Positions 15,784 to 25,190 of a stretch of DNA of 64,000 nt are shown here, piece after piece. The notes below the pieces were generated by a model. The model made no database searches. It worked only from the letters and a program-made list of their open reading frames with translations, and was not told the origin of the DNA. The DNA is taken from assembly GCA_017449525.1 (NCBI GenBank), contig JAFTFL010000015.1, positions 1 to 64,000 of the forward strand, read 5' to 3'. Each line of letters begins with the position of its first letter. The stretch's first letter is position 1. The DNA is from Bacteroidales bacterium. Lineage in GTDB: Bacteria; Bacteroidota; Bacteroidia; Bacteroidales; P3. The translations under genes and the position numbers were made by a program.

Positions 15784-18084
15784 ACGGCGACGCGCTGAGC
15801 CTTTTTTATGCTGCGACTTGTCCTTGTCGGCACTTTTGCTTGTGCGTTTCGTACTTGTTTTGGGTTGTTTCTGTGCTTTGTAGCCGTCGCGTTTGGAACT
15901 ATAGTCAGAAGGACTATAGTCAGCGTTGTCTACCAGTTCGAAGTCTATCTGCTTCTTCAACATGTCTACTTTGCGTACGATGATGTTGACGGGGTCGCCC
16001 AATTTATAGGTGTGTCCCGTTCGGCGTCCAATTACTTGGTAGTTATCTTCGTCAAGCATGTAGTAGTCTCCCTTGAGTGATCCAATAGGGATCATGCCCT
16101 CACACTTGTTGCCTTCGACCTCGGCGTAGATGCCCCATTTGCTCACTCCACTAATGAGGGCGGGGAAAATCTGCCCGATTTTATCCGATAGGTACTCGGC
16201 TTGCTTGTACTTCACACTACTGCGTTCGGCGTCGGCCGCACGCTTTTCCATGAGAGAGCAGTGGTTGCAAAACTCTTCGTACTCGGACGCATCGACGCTT
16301 GCCCCACCGTCGAGGTAGCGTTGCAGTAGGCGATGCACCATTAGGTCGGGGTAGCGGCGAATGGGTGACGTAAAGTGTGTGTAGTAAGGGAAGCCGAGTC
16401 CGTAGTGGCCAATGTTGTCTGTGCTGTATCGTGCTTTAGCCATGGTGCGTATGGCGATGCTGTCTACCATGTATTCTTCGCCACGACCTGCTATTTGGCT
16501 GAATAGTTGATTGTAGGAGTTGGCCAAGGCTTTGCGGTTGCCTACCTTCATCTTGAAACCCAATTTGGCAACGAATTCCACGAAGGTGTTCAACTTCTCT
16601 GGGTTCGGTTCGTCATGGATGCGGTACACGAAAGTCTTGGCAGGAGCCTTTGTGCTGTGCGACTTTGTCTTGCCAGCTTCGCGAGGTGCGGATCCCACGT
16701 GTTCGGCCACTTTGCGATTGGCCAGCAGCATGAACTCTTCAATCAGCCAGTTGGCCTCTTTCGACTCTTTGATGTATACGCCAATAGGCTTTGCGTTTTC
16801 ATCGAGAAGGAATTTGACTTCTTGGGTCTCGAAGTTGATTGCCCCCGCTTTGAATCGAGCGTTGCGAAGCACGGATGCAAGTTTGTGGAGTGATAAGATC
16901 TCCTCTTTCAGGGGGCCTTCACCAGTCTCTATGATTTGTTGCGCTTCTTCGTAGGCAAAACGTCGGTCGCTTCGGATGACAGTTTTGCCGAACCATTGTG
17001 CGTGAACCGTGGCTTGGTCGTCCATTTCGAATACGGCACTGAAGCACAATTTGTCCTCTCCTTCGTTGAGTGAACAAAGGTCGTTGCATAGACGCTCAGG
17101 TAGCATGGGTATGGTGCGGTCCACTAAGTAGACGCTTGTGCCACGGTCGTAGGCTTCGCGGTCAATGGAGGAGCCTGGGCGGACGTAGTGCGACACATCG
17201 GCAATGTGAACGCCCACTTCGTAGTGGCCGTTGGGCAAACGGCGGAAGGAGAGTGCATCGTCAAAGTCTTTGGCGTCGGCTGGGTCGATGGTGAATGTGG
17301 TGATATCGCGGAAGTCGCGTCGGTTTGTGAGGTCTTTCTTCGTGGGCTTCTTGATGGCGGCCGCCTCTTTTTCGGCGGCTTCGGGGAAGTCCAAAGGGAA
17401 GTCGTATTCTGCAAGGATGGACTGCATCTCCACGTTGTTGTCGCCTGGTGTGCCAAGGCGTTTCACCACACGTCCCACGGGGTTGTGCATATTTTCTGGC
17501 CAGTCGGTCATCTCTACCACACATTTCTCACCGTCTTGAGCGTCGGCCAGGTCGGTAAGGGGAATAAAGATGTCGACCACCATGTTGCGGTTGTCCGGTA
17601 CAAGGAACGCAAATTTGCCCTGCCTTTGAATGCAGCCCACAAAGCGTGTCTTTGCACGGTGTAGGATTTCTACTACTTGGCCTTCAGGTTTGTGCATCTT
17701 GCGTTGAGGGAACATGCTTACGCGCACCGTGTCGCCATGCAGTGCATGGTTGGTGTAGTTAGGTGCAATGAGGATGTCCTCTTTGCCTTCTTCCTGTGGT
17801 ATGACGTAGGCCTTCCCAGTCTGCTTCATATCAATGGTGCCGACCACTTGCTTTGCGGGAAGCAGTTCTTCATTGATGTATTTCGGGTTGAGTTTATAAC
17901 GGCTTCGCCCTTCCTGCTGTAGGATGTCGGCTTCAGCCATTTCGGCCATGGTGGCGAAGACCAACTGGCGGGTGGCTTTATCATAAGCACCTACGCGTGC
18001 CGACACTTGTTTGGGATTCAGTACGTCGAAGGGACTATTGGCAAAGAGTCGCAGTATTTGTTCTTTGAGATTGTCTGTTTTCAT
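15772..18084 (-). CDS. rnr: Ribonuclease R
   Basis: RNase R is a 3'-5' exoribonuclease that degrades structured RNA. The 770-residue product has an N-terminal winged helix, cold-shock domains, and the RNB catalytic centre FTIDPADAKDFDDALSF with clustered Asp ligands. It ends with an S1 domain (LISGVSKWGIYAEVEGNKCEG) and a strongly basic Lys/Arg-rich tail typical of RNase R rather than RNase II. The frame extends 8 codons further upstream, but MKTDNLKEQILRLF at 18084 is the family-like start. It lies 33 bp after dcp and is probably co-transcribed with it. Confidence 0.95.
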   Translation of the reverse strand: MKTDNLKEQILRLFANSPFDVLNPKQVSARVGAYDKATRQLVFATMAEMAEADILQQEGRSRYKLNPKYINEELLPAKQVVGTIDMKQTGKAYVIPQEEGKEDILIAPNYTNHALHGDTVRVSMFPQRKMHKPEGQVVEILHRAKTRFVGCIQRQGKFAFLVPDNRNMVVDIFIPLTDLADAQDGEKCVVEMTDWPENMHNPVGRVVKRLGTPGDNNVEMQSILAEYDFPLDFPEAAEKEAAAIKKPTKKDLTNRRDFRDITTFTIDPADAKDFDDALSFRRLPNGHYEVGVHIADVSHYVRPGSSIDREAYDRGTSVYLVDRTIPMLPERLCNDLCSLNEGEDKLCFSAVFEMDDQATVHAQWFGKTVIRSDRRFAYEEAQQIIETGEGPLKEEILSLHKLASVLRNARFKAGAINFETQEVKFLLDENAKPIGVYIKESKEANWLIEEFMLLANRKVAEHVGSAPREAGKTKSHSTKAPAKTFVYRIHDEPNPEKLNTFVEFVAKLGFKMKVGNRKALANSYNQLFSQIAGRGEEYMVDSIAIRTMAKARYSTDNIGHYGLGFPYYTHFTSPIRRYPDLMVHRLLQRYLDGGASVDASEYEEFCNHCSLMEKRAADAERSSVKYKQAEYLSDKIGQIFPALISGVSKWGIYAEVEGNKCEGMIPIGSLKGDYYMLDEDNYQVIGRRTGHTYKLGDPVNIIVRKVDMLKKQIDFELVDNADYSPSDYSSKRDGYKAQKQPKTSTKRTSKSADKDKSQHKKGSARRRKSK

Positions 18085-18117
18085 TGGGTGATGTTGTATA
18101 TATATCATAGGTGTAAT

Positions 18118-20190
18118 TTAGGCGTCGTGCTGTTGCTCGCTTGTCAACCCGCAGCGACGTAGTAGGGCATCGGGGTCGGGATCGCGTCCCATAAAGTCTC
18201 GAAACAGGTCGGCTGCAGGTCGGCTCCCACCGCGTGAGAGCACTTTGTCTCGGAAATGATGGGCGCACTCCTTGTTGTCCAGCCCCTGTGCTTTTATGTG
18301 TTCGAAGAGGTCCGCTTCGAGTACTTCGGCCCACTTGTAGCTGTAATACCCAGCTGCATAACCACCTGCAAATATGTGGGTGAACGAGGTTGATGTGCAG
18401 CAACCTTCTACCATGGGCAATAGCTCCATGGTGTGCTGCTGCTCGAAAGTGGCGCAGGAAATGTCGTCGGCAGGCGGTGCGGTATGGAACGCCAAGTCGA
18501 TGAGGCCGAGGCTGAGTTGGCGTACAAAATACCAGCCAGCAAGGTAGTTGCGACTTTCGATGATTTTGTCGATTAGGTCTGTTGGCAGGGGACTCCCATT
18601 TTTGTAGTGGCATGCGAATGTCTGCAGAAAGGAAGGCTCGGTACACCAGTTCTCCATGAGTTGCGAGGGCATTTCGACAAAGTCGCGTTCCACGTTGGTG
18701 CAGGAGAGCGATGGATAGCGCACCTGGCTCAGCAGTCCATGTACAGCGTGCCCCATTTCGTGCATGAAGGTCTCTACTTCGCCGAAGGAGAGGAGCGCGT
18801 CGTGGTCGGCTGTCGGTTTGGTGAAGTTGCACACCACCTGTATGAAGGGGCGCACATCGTGTTCGCCGTCGTGGTATTGCATGCGAAATTCCGTCATCCA
18901 AGCACCTCCACGCTTTGAGGCGCGTGGGTGCATGTCGAGGTAGAGCACTCCGAGGAAGCGTCCGTCGCACATTACTTCGTAGGCCGAGGCATCGGGGTGA
19001 TAGAGTTCGATGTCGGGAGCGGGGGTGAAGTGCATGCCGTAGCGTTCTCTGTAGAGGGTGAATATGCCTTCACGGACTTTGTCCAATTGGAAGTAGGGGC
19101 GCAGTTCCTCGGTGTCAAAGTGGAAGTGCTGTTGCTTATGTCTTTCGGCATAGTAGGCGAAGTCCCACCGCTGCAGGGGCGTACTCAGTCCGTCGGCTTG
19201 CGCAAACGCCTCGATGCATTGCAATTCACGGCGAGCGGCGGGCATGGCAGCGGCGAGCAGACGGGTGTAGAAGTCGCTGAGTTGCATTGGGGTAGTAGCC
19301 ATGCGGTTCTCGAGCACATAGTGTACATAGGTTTCGCGGCCGAGAAGGGTGGCTTGCTGTTGGCGCAGATGGGCTATGCGTTTGGCTATCGTGTCGTTGT
19401 TGTGCTGGCCTGGGTGGTTGCCCCTGCTGTTGTAGGCGCGCCACATCTGTTCGCGTAGCGGACGGTTGTCGGCGTAGGTCAGCACGGCGTTGTAGCAGGG
19501 AAAATCGAGTGTCAGCAGCCATCCGTCCAATCCGCGCTTGCGCGCCTCGTCGGCTGCCGTGGTGCGGGCGTCAGTGGGCAGTCCGCTGAGGGCAGCCTCG
19601 TCGGTGATGTGGAGCGTGAAAGCGTTGGTGTCGTTCAGCACGTTGCGGTTGAATTGCTGACTCAGAGCAGCCAGCTCTTCGGCATTGGCTATGAACTCTT
19701 GCCGCTCTTCTCCCCGTAGGCCAATGCCACTCCGTTCAAAGCGACTGTAGTATTTGTGTAGCAGCCGCTGCTGCTCCTCGTCGAGGTCTGTAGCGGCATG
19801 GTCATGTAGCTGGTGCACGCGTTCAAACAACTGTTCGTTGGTGAAGGTGCTGAGTTCAAAACGTTCCAGTAGGGGTGCATAGGTCTCGGTCAACTGCTGC
19901 AAGTCGGTATTGGTATTACACTCATTGAGGTTGAAAAGAAGCGCAGTGCACTGGTCTAACTGCAGGGTGGACTCTTCAAGGGCACGGAGCGTATTGTCAA
20001 AACTGGGGGCTTCGCTTTGCGCAGCGATGCGCTCCACTTCGGCTTGTGCTTGTGCCATCAACTCGTCGAGTGCAGGAGCGAAATGCTCGATGTGCAGTTC
20101 TGAAAACGGGGGTGTCTGATGCGGAGTGGAAAGGTCGGTGCGGAGCAACGGATTGTCGGCAGGGGTGGTGTTGATAGGTGCTACAGGCAT
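18118..20190 (-). CDS. dcp: M3 family metallopeptidase (peptidyl-dipeptidase Dcp type)
   Basis: The 690-residue zinc peptidase has the thermolysin-like motif HEMGH (around residue 475) within ETFMHEMGHAVHGLLS. A downstream glutamate (LMENW) supplies the third ligand. The conserved C-terminal FAGGYAAGYYSYKWAEVLEADLF is characteristic of M3A peptidases. These enzymes trim oligopeptides in the cytoplasm or periplasm. No clear signal peptide is visible. The only codon further upstream in frame is a TTG at 20223; the ATG at 20190 is preferred. It is first in an operon with rnr. Confidence 0.92.
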   Translation of the reverse strand: MPVAPINTTPADNPLLRTDLSTPHQTPPFSELHIEHFAPALDELMAQAQAEVERIAAQSEAPSFDNTLRALEESTLQLDQCTALLFNLNECNTNTDLQQLTETYAPLLERFELSTFTNEQLFERVHQLHDHAATDLDEEQQRLLHKYYSRFERSGIGLRGEERQEFIANAEELAALSQQFNRNVLNDTNAFTLHITDEAALSGLPTDARTTAADEARKRGLDGWLLTLDFPCYNAVLTYADNRPLREQMWRAYNSRGNHPGQHNNDTIAKRIAHLRQQQATLLGRETYVHYVLENRMATTPMQLSDFYTRLLAAAMPAARRELQCIEAFAQADGLSTPLQRWDFAYYAERHKQQHFHFDTEELRPYFQLDKVREGIFTLYRERYGMHFTPAPDIELYHPDASAYEVMCDGRFLGVLYLDMHPRASKRGGAWMTEFRMQYHDGEHDVRPFIQVVCNFTKPTADHDALLSFGEVETFMHEMGHAVHGLLSQVRYPSLSCTNVERDFVEMPSQLMENWCTEPSFLQTFACHYKNGSPLPTDLIDKIIESRNYLAGWYFVRQLSLGLIDLAFHTAPPADDISCATFEQQHTMELLPMVEGCCTSTSFTHIFAGGYAAGYYSYKWAEVLEADLFEHIKAQGLDNKECAHHFRDKVLSRGGSRPAADLFRDFMGRDPDPDALLRRCGLTSEQQHDA

Positions 20191-20326
20191 GATGCAGATG
20201 TCTTTTTCCTTTGGGTACGGCAATAAATTGTGTAAGGGGCCGTTTCCAACGGGTGTTACATCTTGTAACGGGAGAAGAGCTATTTATATTGTACAACATA
20301 ATAACAGAAAAAGAAAGGAAAATGCT

Positions 20327-21205
20327 ATGAAGAACAGGTTCGTTTATGTGGCCACTTGTGTGGCACTGATGCTGACGGCTGCCTCCTGCAGCAACAACGA
20401 AGAACAGATTGCGGCGCAACAGCGTATGGATTCGCTGCAGAACATCATCGACACAAAGGACGGGGAAATAGAGGCTTTGTTTGATGTTCTTAATCAAATA
20501 GAGGACAACCTCTCGGTCATCTCGGCTAAATATAGCAATGTGAAGGAGATGAAGCGCGGCAATATGGAGTCGAACTACAACGTGAAGGGCGAAATTAAAG
20601 AGCAGATGACGACCATCGAGTCTATGATGGCCGAGAACAAGAAGAAGATTGGTGAGCTCAATGCCCGTCTGGCCTCCATGGGTAAGGAGAACAGCAAGCT
20701 GCAAGATTTCGTGAACAGTTTGCAGGAACGCATGGCACAACAAGAGGCTCAGATCAGCGACCTTACCAGCGAGCTCGAACAGAAGCAGGTGGTCATTCGC
20801 AACCTCAATGAGAACGTTACCACTTTGACACAAAGCAACCGCGAGAAGGACGAGTTCATCGCTATGCAAGCAGCCGAGGCCAATAAGGCTTATTTCGTAG
20901 TAGGCTCGTACAAGGAGTTGAAGGAACTTGGCATTGTGAGTAAGAGCGGCGGCTTTATAGGAATAGGCAAGAAGCAGAACACCACAGGCGACATGGATAC
21001 TGAGAAGTTCACCATGATCGACCGTTCACGCGTTACCACCATCAGCATCAACCAGCGCAAGGCTGTGGTGATATCGAAGCACCCGTCGGACAGCTACGAG
21101 CTTGTACCCGATGATGACGACCCCTCGGTGGTGGCCTTCTTGAAGATTCTCAATCCAGCAGCTTTCTGGAAATATACTGATTATCTCGTGGTTTCGACCA
21201 AGTAA
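20327..21205 (+). CDS. Coiled-coil lipoprotein, 292 aa
   Basis: The start at 20327 gives a lipoprotein signal peptide, MKNRFVYVATCVALMLTAAS followed by Cys, so the mature protein should be membrane-anchored. Residues 25-185 form a long predicted coiled coil with heptads (MDSLQNIIDTKDGEIEALF, LNARLASMGKENSKLQDF, QISDLTSELEQKQVVIRNL). A C-terminal globular part holds VVGSYKELKELGIVSKSGG and ISKHPSDSYEL. I recognise it only as a conserved Bacteroidales lipoprotein. It is divergent from dcp and is followed by a strong terminator. Confidence 0.85.
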   Translation: MKNRFVYVATCVALMLTAASCSNNEEQIAAQQRMDSLQNIIDTKDGEIEALFDVLNQIEDNLSVISAKYSNVKEMKRGNMESNYNVKGEIKEQMTTIESMMAENKKKIGELNARLASMGKENSKLQDFVNSLQERMAQQEAQISDLTSELEQKQVVIRNLNENVTTLTQSNREKDEFIAMQAAEANKAYFVVGSYKELKELGIVSKSGGFIGIGKKQNTTGDMDTEKFTMIDRSRVTTISINQRKAVVISKHPSDSYELVPDDDDPSVVAFLKILNPAAFWKYTDYLVVSTK

Positions 21206-21249
21206 ATTGAGCGTTGGGTGGTTGTCCGTAGTGGCAACCGCCCAGCTGC

Positions 21250-21296
21250 AAAGAGCGATGCGGCGTTGCTTTCGAGCTGCGCCGCATCGCTCTTTT
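21250..21296 (+). terminator. Strong rho-independent terminator after the coiled-coil lipoprotein
   Basis: Perfect 15-bp arms AAGAGCGATGCGGCG (21251-21265) and CGCCGCATCGCTCTT (21280-21294) with a 14-nt loop run into TTTT, about 45 bp after the stop. Confidence 0.85.
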
Positions 21297-21430
21297 GGTG
21301 CTTCTAAGCTGCGGATGTTGGGACGTTTCGGCAGGGGAGTGAGGGACGCTGTGTTGTATGATTGATGTTGATTTCTACGGTGTTATTCGATGTTGCGCGG
21401 TTTGTAAAGATCAGTGCCCAAGAAAAAGCG

Positions 21431-21438
21431 TACCTTTG
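21431..21438 (+). promoter_or_regulatory. Orphan promoter box TACCTTTG upstream of array C
   Basis: GCGTACCTTTGCAC matches the active promoters of this window. No plus-strand gene follows for 2.3 kb; the only content before the convergent radical SAM gene end at 21839 is the phased array. A short non-coding transcript is the simplest reading. Confidence 0.55.
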
Positions 21439-21571
21439 CACTGCCGAAGGTGCTTGAAAGGTGTTTGGGCCGAGGGCAACTGGGTGTGCAAGGAGTGCGC
21501 AAAACTCCAATCGTTTTTTCAGTTTATTTTCTTGCGAAAGAGGTGCTGCCCCGATGGGGCGGAGGGATGAT

Positions 21572-21735
21572 GCTGTACGGCTGCTTGCTCTCCGCCGTGC
21601 GGAAGGTGGGTTGAATGACTTGGTGGGTCTTCATTTTCATGTTGTTGAAGAGGAAATATGCCGTACGGCATCGGGCCGTAGGCTGTTGGGCACGGGCTCA
21701 GATGCCGTACGGCGTGCCCCCTCTGTCAGTACGGC
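21572..21735. repeat. GCCGTACGGC array C, 22-bp lattice
   Basis: Copies start at 21572 (GCTGTACGGC), 21594 (GCCGTGCGGA), 21660 (perfect), 21682 (GCTGTTGGGC, weak), 21704 (perfect) and 21726 (TCAGTACGGC). The steps are 22, 66, 22, 22 and 22 bp. It lies between an orphan promoter (21431) and the 3' end of the radical SAM gene (21839). Confidence 0.85.
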
Positions 21736-21838
21736 AGGACAGGTCGAAGTCGATGCGTGGGGATGTGCGGAGAGCGACTGCATCGGCGCACCGAGCGAGG
21801 AATGAGAGGGCGGTATGGCGAAGGGGGAAAGTGGCTGT

Positions 21839-23620
21839 CTATCGGCGCAGCAGGTGTCGGAACCAGCTGCGAGCGGGACGGTCCAGCCCGAGGCCGTTCA
21901 TGTAGTTGTAGGTGGCGATGCGTAGCACATTGCCGACCTCGTCGATGTCGTAGGGGAATTGGGGTGCCTCCTTGCTGCGGCTATCAATGGGTATCCAGTC
22001 CACCTCGTTGTTGCAGAATGGGTGGGGTGCGAGGTCGACTCGCTGGGCACCGTACTGCTGAGGGTTGCGCCCCGACGGACTATGGCAAGTCATGGCGTAG
22101 CGATGCCAAAAGGCACTTTGCACCAAGCCGTCGTCGAAGAGGTGTCGCACCGTTTCGAGGGCATCGATGGTCTCTTGTAAAGTCTCCGTTGGGAAGCCGT
22201 ACATGAGGTAAGTATGTACCATGATGCCAGCCTCCACCAGATGGCGACAGGCCTCAACGGTCTGGCGGATGTTCACTCCCTTACTCATCAATCGCAGCAG
22301 GCGGTCAGATGCCACCTCTAATCCGCCGCTGACTGCTATACATCCGGCCTCAGAGAGGCGGTTGCAGAGCTGCTCGTCGTAGGCTTTTTCGAAGCGGATG
22401 TTGCCCCAAAAACTTACGGTGAGGCGGCGGCGCACCAGTTCGTCGGCCACCTCGCCGAGCAGGCGTGGGGGGAGTGCCTCGTCTACGAAATGAAAGCCCG
22501 ACTGCCCTGTCTGCGCCATGATGCGCTCCATGCGGTCTACCACGGTGGCGGCCGAAGGCGCATGGTAGCGTGCAATGTAGTCGATAGAGGTGTCGCAGAA
22601 GGCACACTTGGCCCAATAGCAGCCGTGAGCCATCATCAGTTTGTTCCAGCGTCCGAAGGTCCACAGCCGGTGCATCGGATTGGTGGTCTCGGCCAACGAA
22701 AGATATAGGTGTAGCGGCAACTCGTCGAAGTCGGGACAGCATTCGGTCGAGGCCTGCAGCTCCTGCTGTGTAAGGTCGTCTCCAGCGTGCCACACCACCT
22801 GTTGGGTGCCGTCGATCAGGGTTTCGCGGGTGTAGGTGCGCACCAGTGGCCGCCCGTCAGCAATGCGGAGCAGGGGCGTCTCGCCATCGTCGAGGGTGAT
22901 GTAGTCCACATAATCGAACAAGCGCGTATCGCTCAGCGAGCGCCACTCTGTGTTTGGGTAGCCTCCGCCCAACTCCACCTTGACCTGCGTAGAGGCCTTG
23001 AGCCATGCGCCGCAGCGCAACGCGGCGTAGAGACATCCGGGGAAAGGCACTGTGAAGCATACCATGTCGGGCTGGTGGCGGTCGATGTGGGCGCGCAGCA
23101 GCGTGAGCATTAGCTCGTCCAGCCGCGAAGGGGGCTGCTTCAGCTCGTGTTCCAGCGCGTCGAATGTGGGAGAGGATTCGGCCAGATGTTCGGCGTAGCG
23201 CACCAGGTCGAAGTGCGAGTCAACACGCTCGCGCACCAGGTCGGCCACGTCCTCAATGAAAAGGGTGGCGAGGTGGATGGCCTTGTCCGTAGTGCCAGAC
23301 ACCCCGTAGGCCCATTCGAGGTCCTCTGCTTGGTTGAACCGAGGGCCCTCGGGCAGCAGGGTGCGGTTCACAATGCGAGGTGCCAAGCTGGCGTTCGCCC
23401 CGCGCAGGAACTGCTTGACGGCATCTATCACCGCGGCGTGCTGCTCCAAACCGATGTTGCTGAGAAACGAGGAGGACAGCACACGGTCGGCCAGCTCGAT
23501 GTTGAGGTCGGCCTGGTGTGCCTCGTGCCCGTGGGCGCAGAGGTAGGCCTTGAGGGCAGTGGTGGCAGGGTAGGGGGCATTGAGGCCAGTAAGCGGTGGG
23601 GTGATGAGCAAGATGCGCAT
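21839..23620 (-). CDS. B12-binding domain radical SAM protein
   Basis: The 593-residue product begins MRILLITPPLTGLNAPYPAT, a Rossmann-like cobalamin-binding start. It carries the radical SAM cluster motif C-x3-C-x2-C in GCYWAKCAFCD, followed by SGFHFVDEALPP and an FWGNIRFEK stretch typical of class B (MiaB-like/B12) TIM barrels. Such proteins catalyse methyl transfers or rearrangements on unknown substrates; a family member cannot be named from sequence alone. The frame extends 19 codons upstream of 23620, but that part is low-complexity. It is convergent with array C. Confidence 0.88.
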   Translation of the reverse strand: MRILLITPPLTGLNAPYPATTALKAYLCAHGHEAHQADLNIELADRVLSSSFLSNIGLEQHAAVIDAVKQFLRGANASLAPRIVNRTLLPEGPRFNQAEDLEWAYGVSGTTDKAIHLATLFIEDVADLVRERVDSHFDLVRYAEHLAESSPTFDALEHELKQPPSRLDELMLTLLRAHIDRHQPDMVCFTVPFPGCLYAALRCGAWLKASTQVKVELGGGYPNTEWRSLSDTRLFDYVDYITLDDGETPLLRIADGRPLVRTYTRETLIDGTQQVVWHAGDDLTQQELQASTECCPDFDELPLHLYLSLAETTNPMHRLWTFGRWNKLMMAHGCYWAKCAFCDTSIDYIARYHAPSAATVVDRMERIMAQTGQSGFHFVDEALPPRLLGEVADELVRRRLTVSFWGNIRFEKAYDEQLCNRLSEAGCIAVSGGLEVASDRLLRLMSKGVNIRQTVEACRHLVEAGIMVHTYLMYGFPTETLQETIDALETVRHLFDDGLVQSAFWHRYAMTCHSPSGRNPQQYGAQRVDLAPHPFCNNEVDWIPIDSRSKEAPQFPYDIDEVGNVLRIATYNYMNGLGLDRPARSWFRHLLRR

Positions 23621-23771
23621 GGTGGTAACGGTCGGTTCTGTACAGCACAATACGGCAAATCGGGCAAAATGTTGCATACGCCCCTGCCCCTTCTCGGCGC
23701 AAATGTTGCAGCGGAGCGCAATAAAGCATGCGCCTTGTCGTTACTTGCCCAACGTATTACTGCACATGAAC

Positions 23772-23781
23772 GCCGTACGGC
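23772..23781. repeat. Single perfect GCCGTACGGC upstream of a secreted-protein gene
   Basis: One perfect palindrome lies 26 bp upstream of the ATG at 23808, in the intergenic gap between two divergent genes. No phased partners are visible at 22-bp offsets. Confidence 0.6.
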
Positions 23782-23807
23782 AACACCATAATAAGAACAT
23801 TATCCCC

Positions 23808-24404
23808 ATGAAGAAACTACTTGTGGCTCTGTGTCTGCTGGCCTCGGTGGGCATCGGTATGGCTCAGCAGGTGAGCTCGCGCGCCAAGGCGATGCGCATG
23901 ATGGCCTATGCCAAACCCGAATATATGGTGAAAGATGTGAAGGTTTACACCGACACGATGACCATCTACACGCTGGCCGACTACGTAATCTATCCCCTCG
24001 GCAAGTGGGAAAATGTCGAACAGTACATCACCAACACGCAGTTGCACTGGTACCGCGAAATCGGCTACAAGCGCTACTTCGACTCAATGGAGGTGTCGGT
24101 CAACACGTTGAAAAGGCTCGACGATAGCTACGTGGACATGTATCGATCCATCACGACTGGACGGGTGGAAATGCTCGATGGCAAGATTTACGATTCAGAC
24201 GTGGTACTTGCCAACGGTATACATGCGGGCATGACGAAGGACAAGGTATTTGCCGTTTTCTTTAAGAAATTCCCCAGGTCGTATACAGAGGACATCCGCG
24301 TGCTGAAGGTTATTTCGGGCGCAGGCGAGGTGGGGCAGGTTTACACGTTCAAGGGCAGAAAACTGCGCCATATAGGCATCATCTCGCGCTACAAGTACTA
24401 TTAA
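23808..24404 (+). CDS. Secreted hypothetical protein, 198 aa
   Basis: The start at 23808 gives a classical signal peptide, MKKLLVALCLLASVGIGMAQ, with predicted cleavage after the Ala or at AQQ. The mature part is beta-rich with aromatic residues (YVIYPLGKWENVEQY) and ends FKGRKLRHIGIISRYKYY. I do not recognise the family; a periplasmic or surface role is likely. It is followed 39 bp later by nadD on the same strand, so the two may be co-transcribed. A perfect GCCGTACGGC lies just upstream. Confidence 0.8.
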   Translation: MKKLLVALCLLASVGIGMAQQVSSRAKAMRMMAYAKPEYMVKDVKVYTDTMTIYTLADYVIYPLGKWENVEQYITNTQLHWYREIGYKRYFDSMEVSVNTLKRLDDSYVDMYRSITTGRVEMLDGKIYDSDVVLANGIHAGMTKDKVFAVFFKKFPRSYTEDIRVLKVISGAGEVGQVYTFKGRKLRHIGIISRYKYY

Positions 24405-24443
24405 TGCCGTGGGTGCACCTCGGAGGTAGGCGGCACATCGCAG

Positions 24444-25058
24444 ATGAGCAAGCATATAGGTCTGTATTTCGGCACATTCAATCCCATCCACGTGGGGCAT
24501 CTGATTATTGCCAATGCCATGTTGGATCATACGGATATGGATGAGGTGTGGTTCGTTGTATCGCCCCACAACCCATTCAAGGATAGGCAGTCGCTGCTGG
24601 CTGACCACCACAGGCTGCAACTGGTGCGGGCTGCTATTGACGACAACTACAGGCTGCGTGCCTGCGATGTGGAGTTCAGTCTGCCGAAGCCTTCTTACAC
24701 GGCTGTAACACTGGCGCGCCTATCGGAGCTTTATCCCGACAAGCGGTTTTCGCTCATCATGGGGTCGGACAATTTGGAAAATTTGTCGAGGTGGCGCAAC
24801 TATGAGTACATCGTGGCGCACCATAATATATATGTGTACCCACGTCCTGGTCACCCCATAGGCAACTGGGCGGAATGTGCGACGGTGCACTGCGTGGACT
24901 TGCCAACGATGAGTATCTCGTCGAGCTATGTACGGCAACAAATAGCCGAGCGCAAATCGGTGCAGTATCTGCTGACCGAACCCGTGTGGAAATATGTTAC
25001 AGAAATGCACTTCTACGAGCGGCCAATCATCCCCGATGCCGAACCAACAAGAGGGTGA
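24444..25058 (+). CDS. nadD: Nicotinate-nucleotide adenylyltransferase
   Basis: NadD joins nicotinate mononucleotide and ATP to form deamido-NAD in the cytoplasm. The 204-residue protein has the nucleotidyltransferase motif GTFNPIHVGHLIIA near the N terminus, PHNPFKD and the C-terminal SISSSYVRQQI phosphate-binding motif. The length is typical. It is followed by a perfect 15-bp terminator hairpin at 25108-25146. Confidence 0.95.
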   Translation: MSKHIGLYFGTFNPIHVGHLIIANAMLDHTDMDEVWFVVSPHNPFKDRQSLLADHHRLQLVRAAIDDNYRLRACDVEFSLPKPSYTAVTLARLSELYPDKRFSLIMGSDNLENLSRWRNYEYIVAHHNIYVYPRPGHPIGNWAECATVHCVDLPTMSISSSYVRQQIAERKSVQYLLTEPVWKYVTEMHFYERPIIPDAEPTRG

Positions 25059-25107
25059 GGCTGCTGTAGTGGACGTTGCTGGCTGCGCGGAAAATGCTAA
25101 TATAAAT

Positions 25108-25146
25108 AAGAAGAGGACACTCCTGATTGCAGAGTGTCCTCTTCTT
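25108..25146. terminator. Bidirectional terminator between nadD and the Lys-rich protein gene
   Basis: Perfect 15-bp arms AAGAAGAGGACACTC (25108-25122) and GAGTGTCCTCTTCTT (25132-25146) enclose a 9-nt loop. The convergent gene ends at 25191, so it may serve both strands. Confidence 0.8.
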
Positions 25147-25190
25147 GATTGTGTGTAGGACTGCCCTGTCAGTCCTACGTGTGGTGGCAT

